Source of the DNA: Ectobacillus polymachus
GTDB lineage: Bacteria > Bacillota > Bacilli > Bacillales > Bacillaceae_G
Length of the DNA: 64,000 bases
Assembly: GCF_048159605.1 (NCBI RefSeq)
Contig: NZ_JBLREB010000001.1
Coordinates: 1,488,001-1,552,000, forward strand
Reading direction: 5' to 3'
Position 1 is the stretch's first letter. Every line of letters begins with the position of its first letter. The notes under the pieces were generated by a model. It saw nothing but the letters and a program-made list of their open reading frames with translations. It ran no database searches and was not told where the DNA came from. Made by a program: the position numbers and the translations under genes. This document shows, piece by piece, positions 35,277-44,336 of the stretch.

Positions 35277-35460
35277 AAATTTTAATGAAATTAAATAACC
35301 TGAATAGGAGGAAGGAGGAGGCAAGGTGGAAGTTTCAGATACTTAATATGGTACAAAATCTTACGATTTTTAACGTACCATACCGTATCTGACGGCAACT
35401 CCTCCCCCACTTATCGTCGGGCTACGCCCTGCACACGATTGAAGTAGGGGTATCCTTGCC
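35277..35460. repeat. Left end of the TnpB element with nested palindromes
   Basis: The outer arms GGCAAGG and CCTTGCC enclose a CCCC...GGGG hairpin and a second palindrome with TCAGATAC/GTATCTGA and GGTAC/GTACC arms. The stretch ends just before the tnpB ribosome site and may act as transposition end, leader RNA or both. Confidence 0.55.
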
Positions 35461-35533
35461 AATTTTAGATGAAAGAGAGTAGCCAAAAGATAGACATATT
35501 GGTGACAGAAATAAAATGGTAATCCTATTATGT

Positions 35534-36481
35534 TTATATTAGCTGTAGTATGCTTTGTTTCGTAGAATCCCTCTCTACTATATAATGATGAGCATGATGA
35601 ACAGCAATAGGACCCGAAATCTGTTTTATTTGCTGTACCAGCTGCTTCACCACATATTTTGTCTCATCTGCTGCATTTGTTTGCACCGTCGTTAGACTAG
35701 GATACACGTACTCTCCGATTTGACTTCCGTCAAACGCTATCACTTGTAGCCTGTCCGGCATAGGAATATGAAGACTATGTGCTGCACGAATAGCGCCAAT
35801 TGCCGCCATTTCACTGCTAGCAATAATAGCATCGATATAAGGAGCACTACGTAACGCTGTCGTCACAGCTTGTTGGGCCTTAGCAATCTCAGGCTCTGCT
35901 TCGATTACCCGATACGGAATTCGTTTATCCTCTACCATATCTAAAAAGGCTTCCAACCTTTCCTGCATCTTACTAGTCGTATCTCCCACTAGAAACGCAG
36001 GGAACTTTACATCTCGTTCTAATAAATATGTAGTTGCAAGGCTGGATCCTTCATAATAACTCTCCAATGGCTCCTTCAATACCATATACGGTACAGAAAA
36101 AGACATCTCTTTCATACTTTCATAGGCAGACTCTGTAACAAGAATACCTGCAACTCCCATATGTAAAATAGCTTCCATACTTTTTTGATTTTGTATATTC
36201 CATAGGAATACTTCAAAGCCTTCCTCATGGGCTGCTATCTCTATGGAAGGTAGTACATTTGCATAAGAAAGGTGGGCAAAGTCGTCTACAAAAACAGCTA
36301 TTAGTGGTGAAACCTTGATTGGTTCAGCAGATGCTGCATTCGGCCTATATCGAAGCTGACTAATAGCTTTTTCAACTAGTTGTATCGTTTCCTCGCGAAC
36401 ATAGCCCTTTTTATTTATCACGCGAGAAACAGTTGCAATAGAAACTCCTGCTAATTTAGCAACATCACGAATAGTAGCCAC
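35534..36481 (-). CDS. LacI/GalR-family transcriptional regulator
   Basis: The N-terminal helix-turn-helix and hinge are classic (ATIRDVAKLAGVSIATVSRV, then INKKGYV). They are followed by a periplasmic-binding-like sensor domain of about 260 residues with VIAFDGSQIGEYVYPSLTTVQ near the end. The hinge region is somewhat divergent (YRPNAASAEPIK, where typical members have YxPNxxARxL). Start is GTG 36481 after AAGGAGTGAAC, giving 316 residues. The effector and targets are not evident; no sugar transport genes are adjacent. Confidence 0.88.
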   Translation of the reverse strand: MATIRDVAKLAGVSIATVSRVINKKGYVREETIQLVEKAISQLRYRPNAASAEPIKVSPLIAVFVDDFAHLSYANVLPSIEIAAHEEGFEVFLWNIQNQKSMEAILHMGVAGILVTESAYESMKEMSFSVPYMVLKEPLESYYEGSSLATTYLLERDVKFPAFLVGDTTSKMQERLEAFLDMVEDKRIPYRVIEAEPEIAKAQQAVTTALRSAPYIDAIIASSEMAAIGAIRAAHSLHIPMPDRLQVIAFDGSQIGEYVYPSLTTVQTNAADETKYVVKQLVQQIKQISGPIAVHHAHHYIVERDSTKQSILQLI

Positions 36482-36674
36482 ACGTTCACTCCTTGTCTGG
36501 AAATAGATTACAATTTCACCGTAATGCATCTAAGAGAAGACGTCAAGCTGAAAATCGATAGAAATAGTAGTCAACATGATTCAGGCTCAATCACTAAGTA
36601 GTATAATGAAAAGATAGAATATCATTTTACTGGATGGTAAAATAGACCATAATATGAATGGCAGGAGGATAATC

Positions 36675-37595
36675 ATGGCAGTACTATGGACGTTTATCCT
36701 AGTTTTCGTACTTCTCTTTTTAGCGATTGGAATCGTATTTTCAAATAAGGTCATGTACATTCGAAAAAAAACGGATGAGGAAATTTTAGAGCGTGAAGCC
36801 GGGACCTATTATAATGCGGAGGAATATGACGCCTTGCCAAAGGAAATGGTGATAATACAGTCTCCATTTGGATATAGTATTGACGGTCTTTACATTCCAA
36901 ACAATAGTAAAGCATGTATGATTTTTTGCCACGGCGTTACGGTTAATAAAATAAATTCTATTAAATATGCTAATCTGTTTCACAAACGTGGATTTAACAT
37001 TCTCTTATACGATCATCGTAGGCATGGAAAAACAGGTGGTATGACAACGAGCTATGGTTATTATGAAAAGCAAGATTTAAAGGCAGTGGTTGACTATGTA
37101 AAACAACGATTCGCCCCAGATATTATTGGCATTCACGGAGAATCTATGGGAGCAGCCACTCTTCTACAATATGCAGGTTCTGTGGAGGATGGTGCCGACT
37201 TCTACATTGCTGATTGTCCGTTCTCAGACTTCTATGAACAGCTTGCCTATCGATTACAAGTTGAATTTCATCTGCCTAAACGGCCTATATTAGACATTGC
37301 AACTTTATTTTTAAAATGGAGAGAGGGCTACTCACTTAAAGATGTATCCCCTATTACTTACATTCAAAACATTGCACATCCCATTTTATTTATCCATAGC
37401 AAAGAAGATGATTATATTTTACCGAGTATGACGGAAGAATTATACGAAAAGAAACAAGGTCCAAAGCAACTGTTTCTTGCTGAAAAGGGGACTCACGCTC
37501 TTTCCTACGGAAAAAACAAAGAAGCCTATGAGGAAGCACTCGATTCTTTTTTGCAAAATTATGTATTTCATGAAAACAATAGTTCATTAAAATAA
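36675..37595 (+). CDS. yqkD: Membrane-anchored alpha/beta hydrolase, YqkD-like
   Basis: An N-terminal helix (VLWTFILVFVLLFLAIGIVF) anchors the protein. The hydrolase domain follows, with oxyanion motif CMIFCHGVT, nucleophile Ser in GIHGESMGAATLL, and probable acid Asp in FIHSKEDDYI and base His in GTHALSYG. 306 residues from ATG 36675, which has AGGAGGATAATC upstream. The substrate is unknown; gene order yqkF-yqkE-yqkD-yqkC supports the name, although here the TnpB element and two genes separate yqkE from yqkD. Confidence 0.85.
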   Translation: MAVLWTFILVFVLLFLAIGIVFSNKVMYIRKKTDEEILEREAGTYYNAEEYDALPKEMVIIQSPFGYSIDGLYIPNNSKACMIFCHGVTVNKINSIKYANLFHKRGFNILLYDHRRHGKTGGMTTSYGYYEKQDLKAVVDYVKQRFAPDIIGIHGESMGAATLLQYAGSVEDGADFYIADCPFSDFYEQLAYRLQVEFHLPKRPILDIATLFLKWREGYSLKDVSPITYIQNIAHPILFIHSKEDDYILPSMTEELYEKKQGPKQLFLAEKGTHALSYGKNKEAYEEALDSFLQNYVFHENNSSLK

Positions 37596-37668
37596 GTTTT
37601 TTATACGAATGAAATTTCAATGTTTTTTCATCCTATTATGATGTAATAATTTACTCCCCTTTACTATG

Positions 37669-37908
37669 CTATTCTAAAAGAATGTCAGTACTATACATAT
37701 TTTGCATAATAAAGTACATTGCTTCGTCAACATTAGAAAACTTTTTTATTTCAAACGTAATTTCATTTTGAAGTAACCACTCCTCCATCTCATCCTTCAT
37801 ACTAGAAATGGACCATCGTAGAAGTGTATATGGATGGTTTTCATGCAAAAAGGATACCCATGTTCGTTCTAACGCTATCACTTGTATTTTCTTGTATACT
37901 TCGTTCAT
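37669..37908 (-). CDS. yqkC: YqkC-like small protein
   Basis: This small soluble protein of 79 residues has a mix of helices and strands (ITFEIKKFSNVDEAMYFIMQNMY). The length and its position after yqkD agree with B. subtilis YqkC; I could not confirm residue identity. ATG 37908 has AAAGGTGA at good spacing; an upstream GTG at 37920 is also in frame. Function unknown. Confidence 0.6.
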   Translation of the reverse strand: MNEVYKKIQVIALERTWVSFLHENHPYTLLRWSISSMKDEMEEWLLQNEITFEIKKFSNVDEAMYFIMQNMYSTDILLE

Positions 37909-38163
37909 GCTGTCATTCACCTTTATGTATGTTTGTTCTGCAGTAGCAGTATATAAGATCCTTCATTCAAGGATTAAGAGAACCCATCAAAGCCAAAGTA
38001 AAGATTACTGCCTAGGGAAGGATCACTTTATCCGCATTGTAACACAATTCTTATCTAGAAAGTACGTATTCGAATTGTAAACTTGCAATACAAACATACG
38101 AACTTTATCATAGGTAAAGAATGAAATTCAGATACGATTCCAACACTTAGGAGGATGAAAGAC

Positions 38164-38388
38164 ATGGCTAATGTAAAAATTATGGTTAAGGATAATGGTG
38201 CATTTCGTGTAACAGGAGATGTAGAACTCGTAGATTTCGAAGGAAATGCCTTTGAAACAAAAGAAGCCTTTTCGCTATGTCGATGCGGTCTATCTACAAA
38301 AATGCCATTTTGTGATGGAAGCCACAAAGGAAAATTTCAATCTGTCGTACGTGCATCAAAATCTCAAGATGACATAAACGAAGAATAA
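38164..38388 (+). CDS. CDGSH iron-sulfur domain protein
   Basis: The 2Fe-2S motif CRCGLSTKMPFCDGSHKGKF is complete, with three Cys and one His ligand, near residues 40-59 of 74. CDGSH proteins are small cytoplasmic redox or cluster-transfer proteins. ATG 38164 follows TAGGAGGA by 8 bases; the earlier ATG at 38155 overlaps the ribosome site. Single gene ended by a strong terminator. Confidence 0.9.
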   Translation: MANVKIMVKDNGAFRVTGDVELVDFEGNAFETKEAFSLCRCGLSTKMPFCDGSHKGKFQSVVRASKSQDDINEE

Positions 38389-38474
38389 AGTGCTAGGGTC
38401 TACTTTACATATATGGAATTTCGCTTGAGCCTTAAAGGTGAGTCTTACTGCCTTAAATAGCATGATAAATGAAA

Positions 38475-38515
38475 GTGACGAAAACAGGAGGTAAGTTCCG
38501 TTTCGTCACCTTTTT
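38475..38515. terminator. Terminator between CDGSH gene and crcB pair
   Basis: GTGACGAAA/TTTCGTCAC stem with T5 on the plus strand; the minus strand copy follows the crcB stop. Confidence 0.75.
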
Positions 38516-38524
38516 ATAATATGT

Positions 38525-38881
38525 TTAGTTGATCATCGTACCAGTCATAAATCCTGCAAATGCAAGAGAAATTCCTGCTACATAGCTAAGCATAACATAA
38601 ACGATAGTGATCATTTTGCTATTTTCCCAGAGCAGGATACTTTCAAGCTTAAAGGTTGAAAAGGTTGTAAAAGCCCCCATAAACCCCGTTCCTAATAAAA
38701 GATACCAAGCATGTTGTACATGCATTCCAAGTAACATACCAAGTAAAAATGCCCCAAGTAAATTGATACACAACGTAGCATATGGAATATTACCCTTATA
38801 ATAGACTTTTATAATATTTCCAATCATAAAACGGGCAATCGCTCCAAAAAAACCACCAGTTGCAACTAAAATAATATCCAT
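38525..38881 (-). CDS. crcB: Fluoride exporter subunit CrcB (second copy)
   Basis: CrcB/Fluc is a fluoride channel that works as a dual-topology dimer. This 118-residue protein has four membrane helices and the conserved GGFFGAIARFMIGN, NLLGAFLLG and GFMGAFTTFSTF. The start at 38881 has CAGGAGGAAGCATA and overlaps the stop of the first crcB by one base (TAATG). Paired copies usually form a heterodimer. Confidence 0.92.
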   Translation of the reverse strand: MDIILVATGGFFGAIARFMIGNIIKVYYKGNIPYATLCINLLGAFLLGMLLGMHVQHAWYLLLGTGFMGAFTTFSTFKLESILLWENSKMITIVYVMLSYVAGISLAFAGFMTGTMIN

Positions 38882-39273
38882 TATGCTTCCTCCTGTATAA
38901 ATCGCTTCCATACCTTATTTCCAAGCCGGAAGCCAGCCCACGCCATAAAAAGTCCTCCGACTAAACTAGCGAATACATACAGAAAGGCAATCCTATAATT
39001 AGGCTCCTGAAGAAATTGCAACGTTTCCACGCTAAATGTAGAAAATGTTGTAAATGACCCGATTAATCCTGTCCCAATTGCAGGTGCGATATACGGATGA
39101 AGACCTTTCATTTTAAAAATGGACGCTGTCAAAAATGCGAGAAAAAAGCAACCAAGCATATTAATAAACCACGTAGCAATTGGTGACGGATAAGAATGTG
39201 CTATTGCTATCCCAAGGCTATATCGCAGGACAGCTCCTATTATTCCAGCTACGCCTACAAGTATGTATTTCAT
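38881..39273 (-). CDS. crcB: Fluoride exporter subunit CrcB (first copy)
   Basis: This 130-residue paralogue of the next gene has VAGIIGAVLRYSLGI, FINMLGCFFLAFLT and GLIGSFTTFSTFSVET, the Fluc pore motifs with the conserved Asn and Phe-box. Four helices and a basic C-terminus. ATG 39273 has AAAGAAGGAA before it. Upstream there is a TATAAT-type promoter, but no fluoride riboswitch that I can recognise. Confidence 0.92.
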   Translation of the reverse strand: MKYILVGVAGIIGAVLRYSLGIAIAHSYPSPIATWFINMLGCFFLAFLTASIFKMKGLHPYIAPAIGTGLIGSFTTFSTFSVETLQFLQEPNYRIAFLYVFASLVGGLFMAWAGFRLGNKVWKRFIQEEA

Positions 39274-39438
39274 ATTATTTCCTTCTTTCAAATTTCAAAA
39301 TAAGAGTCCAGGATACATTATAACAAATCATATTCTTCTGTTACGCTTCGAATTTGACCTATTTTAAACAAACATTAATGTTATAAGCAATTTAACTTTT
39401 CTTTCCTTTTATTTATGATATAATAACAACAAACAAAT

Positions 39439-39579
39439 ATCCTTCGGGGTCGGGTGAAAGTCCCAACCGGCGGTGATGAAGCTGGCAGCTTCTTAGTCCG
39501 TGACCCGTTTTGCGTAAGCAAACCGGTGGACCTGGTGAAAATCCAGGACCGACAGTACAGTCTGGATGGGAGAAGGATT
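39439..39579 (+). promoter_or_regulatory. FMN riboswitch (RFN element)
   Basis: The conserved core is visible: ATCCTTCGGGGTCGGGTG, CCCAACCGGCGGTGATGAAG, CCGTGACCCG, ACCGGTGGACCTGGTGAAA and TCTGGATGGGAGAAGGAT. The P1 stem ATCCTTC/GAAGGAT closes at both ends. FMN binding favours the terminator downstream and turns off the rib operon. An extended -10 (TGATATAAT) lies about 20 bases upstream. Confidence 0.97.
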
Positions 39580-39711
39580 ACGTTTTCATTTTGGGATACT
39601 TTTTATTTATTATGTATACGGATTTTTAATATTCTATTTTCCTTGTATTCTTACCAAAAAAATAGGATTATTTCGTATATTCCCATTTCCTTTTGAAAAC
39701 CCGACTCTCTC

Positions 39712-39750
39712 AAACCCTAAAGGATGTCTCCTTTAGGGTTTTTTATTTTT
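39712..39750 (+). terminator. Riboswitch-controlled terminator of the rib operon
   Basis: AAACCCTAAAGGA pairs with its complement around TGTC and is followed by six T, then ATTTTT. It lies 19 bases before ribD. Confidence 0.9.
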
Positions 39751-39768
39751 TCAAGGAGAGGTGAAACG

Positions 39769-40860
39769 ATGACGGATGAAGAGTATATGAGACTAGCCTT
39801 GCACTTAGCTGCTAACACGCAGGGACAAACAAGTCCAAATCCGATGGTAGGGGCGATAATCGTTCAAAATGGCTCCATAGTAGGAATAGGAGCTCATCTG
39901 CGCGCTGGTGAAGCACATGCAGAAGTTCACGCAATAAAAATGGCCGGTGATAAAGCACAAGGCTCAACGGTATATGTAACATTAGAGCCTTGCAGTCACT
40001 TTGGTAAAACACCTCCTTGCTGTGACCTACTTATAGACAAAGGGGTAAAACGAGTTGTTATTGCAACTCTTGACAGCAATCCCCTTGTTTCTGGTCAGGG
40101 AGTGCAACGTTTACAAGAAGCTGGAATCCAAGTAGATGTAGGTATTTTAGAAGCAGAAGCAAAGAAATTAAACGAAATATTTTTTCATTACATGGCTACC
40201 AAAAAACCTTTTGTAACCTTAAAAGCAGCCACAAGCTTAGATGGGAAAATTGCTACTTCTTCTGGTGAAAGTAAATGGATTACAGGTAAATTATCCCGAG
40301 AGGATGTACATCAATATCGTAACAATCATGATGGGATTCTCGTAGGGGTAAATACCGTTATCACGGATAATCCGAGCCTTACAACACGGCTTCACGGCGG
40401 CGGCAAGAATCCCATACGCATTGTACTTGATACGTATTTACGAACTCCTTTATCTTCAAACCTAGTAAAGGACGGAGAAGCACCGACATGGATCATTGTA
40501 GGTGCGCACGTGCAAAAGGAAAAGATAAAGCAATATGAAGCATATGGTGTCGCTATTATTCAAATGAAATCACCATTAATAGAAATAGATCCATTGCTAT
40601 CCCTTCTTGGTGAACGCGGCATTCTATCTCTTCTTGTAGAAGGCGGTCAGCACGTTCACGCTAGCTTTTTAGAAGGGGGCTATTGGGACAGGCTTATTTT
40701 GTATATGAGCCCCCGTTTAATTGGTGGAGTGAATGCTCCTTCCTTCTTTGGCGGGAAAGGCTTTTCTTCTCTTCAAGATACTCCCCTTCTATCTATTCAA
40801 AAAATAGAAATGATTGGTGAGGATATAAAACTGATTGCACATAAGAGGGGCGTGCGCTGA
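39769..40860 (+). CDS. ribD: Diaminohydroxyphosphoribosylaminopyrimidine deaminase/reductase
   Basis: This bifunctional enzyme catalyses the second and third steps of riboflavin synthesis. The N-terminal zinc deaminase has AEVHAIKMAG and EPCSHFGKTPPCCD. The C-terminal NADPH reductase has SLDGKIATSSGESKWITG and LVEGGQHVHASFLEG. ATG 39769 follows AGGAGAGGTGAAACG, and the upstream extension lies in the terminator. 363 residues. First gene of the operon. Confidence 0.96.
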   Translation: MTDEEYMRLALHLAANTQGQTSPNPMVGAIIVQNGSIVGIGAHLRAGEAHAEVHAIKMAGDKAQGSTVYVTLEPCSHFGKTPPCCDLLIDKGVKRVVIATLDSNPLVSGQGVQRLQEAGIQVDVGILEAEAKKLNEIFFHYMATKKPFVTLKAATSLDGKIATSSGESKWITGKLSREDVHQYRNNHDGILVGVNTVITDNPSLTTRLHGGGKNPIRIVLDTYLRTPLSSNLVKDGEAPTWIIVGAHVQKEKIKQYEAYGVAIIQMKSPLIEIDPLLSLLGERGILSLLVEGGQHVHASFLEGGYWDRLILYMSPRLIGGVNAPSFFGGKGFSSLQDTPLLSIQKIEMIGEDIKLIAHKRGVR

Positions 40861-41501
40861 TGTTTACAGGAATCGTTGAAGAAATAGGAACGATTGCAAG
40901 TGTGCAGCGTTCTGGAATGGCTATTCGAATGAACATTTCTGCAAAACAGGTTTTAGAGGATGTACAAAACGGAGATAGCATTGCTGTAAATGGCATATGC
41001 TTGACGGTTGTTTCGTATACCCCTTCCTCTTTTACCGTTGATGTAATGCCAGAAACCATAAAAGCAACGTCTTTACAAGCAGCAAAAAACGGATCGCACG
41101 TGAATTTAGAACGAGCAATGGTTTCCAATGGACGGTTTGGTGGTCATTTTGTATCGGGGCATATAGACGGTACAGGAACGATAATAGCAAAACATCACGA
41201 AGCAAATGCTGTATATTATAAGATTGAAATTTCCCGTCACCTATTACGGTACTGCATTCAAAAAGGATCCATTGCAATCGATGGTACAAGTCTTACCATA
41301 TTCAAGATAGATAACAATTCCATTACGATTTCACTTATTCCCCATACGCTTAACTATTCGGTTCTGGGACATAAGGAAGTCGGAGAGATTGTAAACATTG
41401 AATGCGATCTAGTAGGTAAATACATTGAACGTTTTATAACAAAGCCACCTGAAAATAGCTCTATCACAACAAGCTTTTTACAAGATAACGGATTTATGTA
41501 A
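40860..41501 (+). CDS. ribE: Riboflavin synthase, alpha subunit
   Basis: This enzyme makes riboflavin from two lumazine molecules. The two lumazine-binding repeats each start with a characteristic segment: MFTGIVEEIGTIASV (1-15) and GHFVSGHIDGTGTI (95-108). SIAVNGICLTV and SIAIDGTSLTI are the matching inner motifs. The ATG overlaps the ribD stop by one base (TGATG). 213 residues. Confidence 0.96.
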   Translation: MFTGIVEEIGTIASVQRSGMAIRMNISAKQVLEDVQNGDSIAVNGICLTVVSYTPSSFTVDVMPETIKATSLQAAKNGSHVNLERAMVSNGRFGGHFVSGHIDGTGTIIAKHHEANAVYYKIEISRHLLRYCIQKGSIAIDGTSLTIFKIDNNSITISLIPHTLNYSVLGHKEVGEIVNIECDLVGKYIERFITKPPENSSITTSFLQDNGFM

Positions 41502-41515
41502 GGAGGAGAAAAGGA

Positions 41516-42709
41516 ATGTTTCATACAATTGAAGAAGCATTGCATGATTTAAAAAACGGTAAAGCGGTTATTGTTTGTGATGATGAGAATCGTGAAAACG
41601 AAGGCGATTTTATCGCCTTAGCAGAAACGATCACACCTGAAACCATTAACTTTATGATTACACATGGCCGCGGACTTGTGTGTGTACCGATTACAATCGA
41701 GCACGCACAGCGATTAAATCTAAAGCCAATGGTAAATCAAAATACAGATTCACATGGAACTGCCTTCACAGTAAGTATCGATCACAAGCATACTACTACT
41801 GGAATTAGTGCATTTGAACGCGCGATGACGATTCAGGAAATGATGAATCCAGAATCAACCGAATCAGACTTTCATCGTCCAGGTCATGTATTTCCGCTCA
41901 TCGCAAAAGCTGGGGGTGTATTGCGACGTGCTGGTCATACAGAAGCTGCTGTAGATTTAGCAACGCTATGCGGAGCTGGGCCTGCTGGCGTTATTTGTGA
42001 GATTATGAATGAAGACGGAACGATGGCTCGTGTTCCTGAATTACAACAAATTGCAAAACAATTTGATATGAAAATGATCACAATCCAATCTTTAATTGAA
42101 TTTCGCCGTCATCACGAAACACTTATAAAGCGTGAAGTGGAAATCCAACTTCCAACATCATTTGGAACCTTCCGCGCAGTTGGTTATTCGAATGCCATTG
42201 ATGACAAGGAGCATATTGCACTAATAAAAGGTGAAATTACACCAGACGCTCCAGTACTCGTTCGCGTTCACTCCGAATGCTTGACCGGAGATGTATTTCA
42301 CTCTTTACGCTGCGATTGCGGACCGCAGCTTCATGCAGCATTAGCTCAAATTGAGAAAGAAGGAAACGGCATACTTTTATATATGCGCCAAGAAGGACGG
42401 GGCATTGGTCTTTTGAACAAGCTACGAGCCTATAAGCTGCAAGAAGAAGGTTACGATACAGTAGAAGCGAATCATAAGCTTGGATTTCCTGCTGACTTAC
42501 GAGACTATGGTATTGGTGCTCAAATATTAAAGGATTTGGGCGTTTCAAAAATAAAACTTCTTACGAATAACCCAAGAAAAATTGCAGGCTTAAAGGGACA
42601 CGATTTAGAGATTGTAGAACGGGTTCCAATCGAAATGCCTGCTACAGAAGAAAACGCTGCTTATTTGCAAACAAAGGTAGACAAATTAGGGCATCTATTA
42701 CATTTATAA
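41516..42709 (+). CDS. ribBA: DHBP synthase/GTP cyclohydrolase II fusion
   Basis: The N-terminal half (about 1-200) makes 3,4-dihydroxy-2-butanone-4-phosphate, with VIVCDDENRENEGDF. The C-terminal half (about 205-397) opens GTP and has the zinc site HSECLTGDVFHSLRCDCG and YMRQEGRGIGLLNK. Both halves are intact. The ATG has AAGGAGGAGAAAAGGA before it. 397 residues, usual for Bacillus. Third gene of the rib operon. Confidence 0.96.
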   Translation: MFHTIEEALHDLKNGKAVIVCDDENRENEGDFIALAETITPETINFMITHGRGLVCVPITIEHAQRLNLKPMVNQNTDSHGTAFTVSIDHKHTTTGISAFERAMTIQEMMNPESTESDFHRPGHVFPLIAKAGGVLRRAGHTEAAVDLATLCGAGPAGVICEIMNEDGTMARVPELQQIAKQFDMKMITIQSLIEFRRHHETLIKREVEIQLPTSFGTFRAVGYSNAIDDKEHIALIKGEITPDAPVLVRVHSECLTGDVFHSLRCDCGPQLHAALAQIEKEGNGILLYMRQEGRGIGLLNKLRAYKLQEEGYDTVEANHKLGFPADLRDYGIGAQILKDLGVSKIKLLTNNPRKIAGLKGHDLEIVERVPIEMPATEENAAYLQTKVDKLGHLLHL

Positions 42710-42724
42710 GAGGAGAGATATACT

Positions 42725-43195
42725 ATGTTATTTGAAGGACATTTAGTTGGTACAGGTTTAAAGGTGGCAATCGTCGTGGCACGTTTTAATGAATTTATAA
42801 CGAGTAAACTATTGAGTGGTGCACAGGATGGCTTAAAACGCCACGGAGTTGAAGAAGCTGATATAGATGTAGCATGGGTACCGGGGGCTTTTGAAATTCC
42901 TCTAATAGCAAAGAAGCTTGCTGAGAGCGAAAAGTATGATGCTGTCATTACACTTGGTACAGTCATTCGCGGTGCAACCTCTCATTATGATTATGTTTGT
43001 AATGAGGTAGCAAAGGGAGTTGCTGCTACATCTGCACAAACAGGCATACCTGTCATTTTCGGTGTCGTTACAACAGAAAATATAGAACAAGCAATCGAAC
43101 GTGCTGGAACAAAAGCAGGAAATAAAGGATGGGATGCAGCTGTTTCGGCAATTGAAATGGCAAACCTTAATCGTCAAATCCAACTTCTCTCCTAA
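42725..43195 (+). CDS. ribH: 6,7-dimethyl-8-ribityllumazine synthase
   Basis: Forms the 60-subunit capsid that makes lumazine for RibE. The motifs VARFNEFITSKLLSGA, VPGAFEIPLIAKKL, TLGTVIRGATSHYDYV and TTENIEQAIERAGTKAGNKG are complete, with the catalytic His in SHYDYV. 156 residues. Last gene of the operon, followed by a strong terminator. ribT is not here but at 13.1 kb. Confidence 0.96.
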   Translation: MLFEGHLVGTGLKVAIVVARFNEFITSKLLSGAQDGLKRHGVEEADIDVAWVPGAFEIPLIAKKLAESEKYDAVITLGTVIRGATSHYDYVCNEVAKGVAATSAQTGIPVIFGVVTTENIEQAIERAGTKAGNKGWDAAVSAIEMANLNRQIQLLS

Positions 43196-43205
43196 TACAA
43201 AAACA

Positions 43206-43248
43206 AAAAAAGAGATACAAAAGAAAATCTTTTGTATCTCTTTTTTTA
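43206..43248. terminator. Bidirectional terminator between ribH and bioB
   Basis: A 17-base stem (AAAAAGAGATACAAAAG and complement) with a 4-6 base loop; T-runs in both directions. Confidence 0.88.
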
Positions 43249-44247
43249 TTACAATGCACATTCTTCAATTTCAAATCCTAAATCTGAAATCAAATTCCAA
43301 TCTGCAGTCGGTTCTTGTCCTTCCGTCGTTAAATAATCACCTACGAAAATGGAGTTTGCTGCATATAATCCAAGAGGCTGTAGTGCACGTAAGTTTACTT
43401 CACGACCCCCAGAAATACGAATCTCCTTAGAAGGATTTACAAATCGCATCATCGCTAAAATCTTTAAACATTGTAACGGATGAAGCTCTTTTGTCCCTTC
43501 CAGCGGAGTACCTGGAACTGCAACAAGAAAATTACAAGGTATAGAATCTGCATCCAATCTCTTTAACTCGAATGCAATGTCAACTCGTTGCTCTTCATTT
43601 TCACCCATTCCAAAAATAGCACCTGAACAAGGAGAAATGCCTACTTCTTTCACTTTCTCAACTGTATCCACTCGATCATCATACGTATGGGTAGAACAAA
43701 TACTTTCATAATTATCTACATGAGTATTTAAATTATGATTGTAACGGTGCACACCAGCGTCCTTTAATTGTTGTGCTTGATCCTCATTTAAAAAACCTAA
43801 ACAACAGCAAATTTTTAAATCTGTTGTATCTCGAATTTCCTTTACTGCGCCAATTACATGTTCTACTTCTTTATCAGATGGACGTCGACCTGATGCTACA
43901 ATACAGTATGTACCTGCTTTACGACGAACTGCTTCTTGCGCCCCTTGCACAATTTTTTCTTGTGTAAGCCACGCATACTTTTCAATAGGAGCTTCTGATA
44001 TGACAGATTGAGAACAATAATTACAATCTTCAGGACAAAGACCCGATTTTGTGTTAATGATCATATTCAACTTTACTTTTTTACCAAAATAATGTTGACG
44101 AATAATATAAGCAGCATTCATAACCTCTAAAATATCATCATCGGATGACTGTAAAATACTAAGTGCTTCTTCTCTCGTTATTTCTTTGCCTTCCACAATT
44201 TCATGAGCAAGCTTCTGCCAATCCTTTTTCACTAAAGCACCTTCCAT
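43249..44247 (-). CDS. bioB: Biotin synthase
   Basis: This radical SAM enzyme inserts sulfur into dethiobiotin. The SAM 4Fe-4S motif is CPEDCNYCSQS (CxxxCxxC), with YCIVASGRRPS, HNLNTHVDNY and GAIFGMGE supporting, plus the conserved Arg in KEIRISGGREVNLR for the 2Fe-2S cluster. 332 residues. It stands alone; the other bio genes are not in the window. A BirA-type operator lies upstream. Confidence 0.96.
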   Translation of the reverse strand: MEGALVKKDWQKLAHEIVEGKEITREEALSILQSSDDDILEVMNAAYIIRQHYFGKKVKLNMIINTKSGLCPEDCNYCSQSVISEAPIEKYAWLTQEKIVQGAQEAVRRKAGTYCIVASGRRPSDKEVEHVIGAVKEIRDTTDLKICCCLGFLNEDQAQQLKDAGVHRYNHNLNTHVDNYESICSTHTYDDRVDTVEKVKEVGISPCSGAIFGMGENEEQRVDIAFELKRLDADSIPCNFLVAVPGTPLEGTKELHPLQCLKILAMMRFVNPSKEIRISGGREVNLRALQPLGLYAANSIFVGDYLTTEGQEPTADWNLISDLGFEIEECAL

Positions 44248-44336
44248 CTTTCTTCTCCCCTTTTCCTATCATACCTATTCTCAATCATGTATAAATGGAA
44301 ATTCCATTACATGCGTGAGTATGTAGACATCATTAT

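Larger units (their letters stand above)
33933..35460 (-). mobile_element. TnpB-only transposable element (IS1341-like, IS200/IS605 superfamily)
   Basis: The element is about 1.53 kb and carries only tnpB; no TnpA transposase was found. The left end (35460 side) begins with GGCAAGGATACCCC and contains a CCCC-TACTT...AAGTGGGG hairpin. The right end (33933 side) contains CCCCCACTT...AAGTGGCGGG and finishes with TTGAC. Boundaries are inferred by comparison with the relic at 45893-46305, which has the same organisation. Transposition would need TnpA supplied by another element. Confidence 0.7.

Noticed and set aside
33933..35460. tnpA transposase belonging to the TnpB element
   Set aside because: No HUH-type (HxH and Tyr) frame was found in or beside the element.
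39292..39438. Fluoride riboswitch before the crcB pair
   Set aside because: The GGxGATGG core and pseudoknot arms of that motif were not found; only an ordinary promoter is visible.
39454..39696. 80-residue frame across the FMN riboswitch
   Set aside because: It covers conserved riboswitch structure, which explains the sequence.
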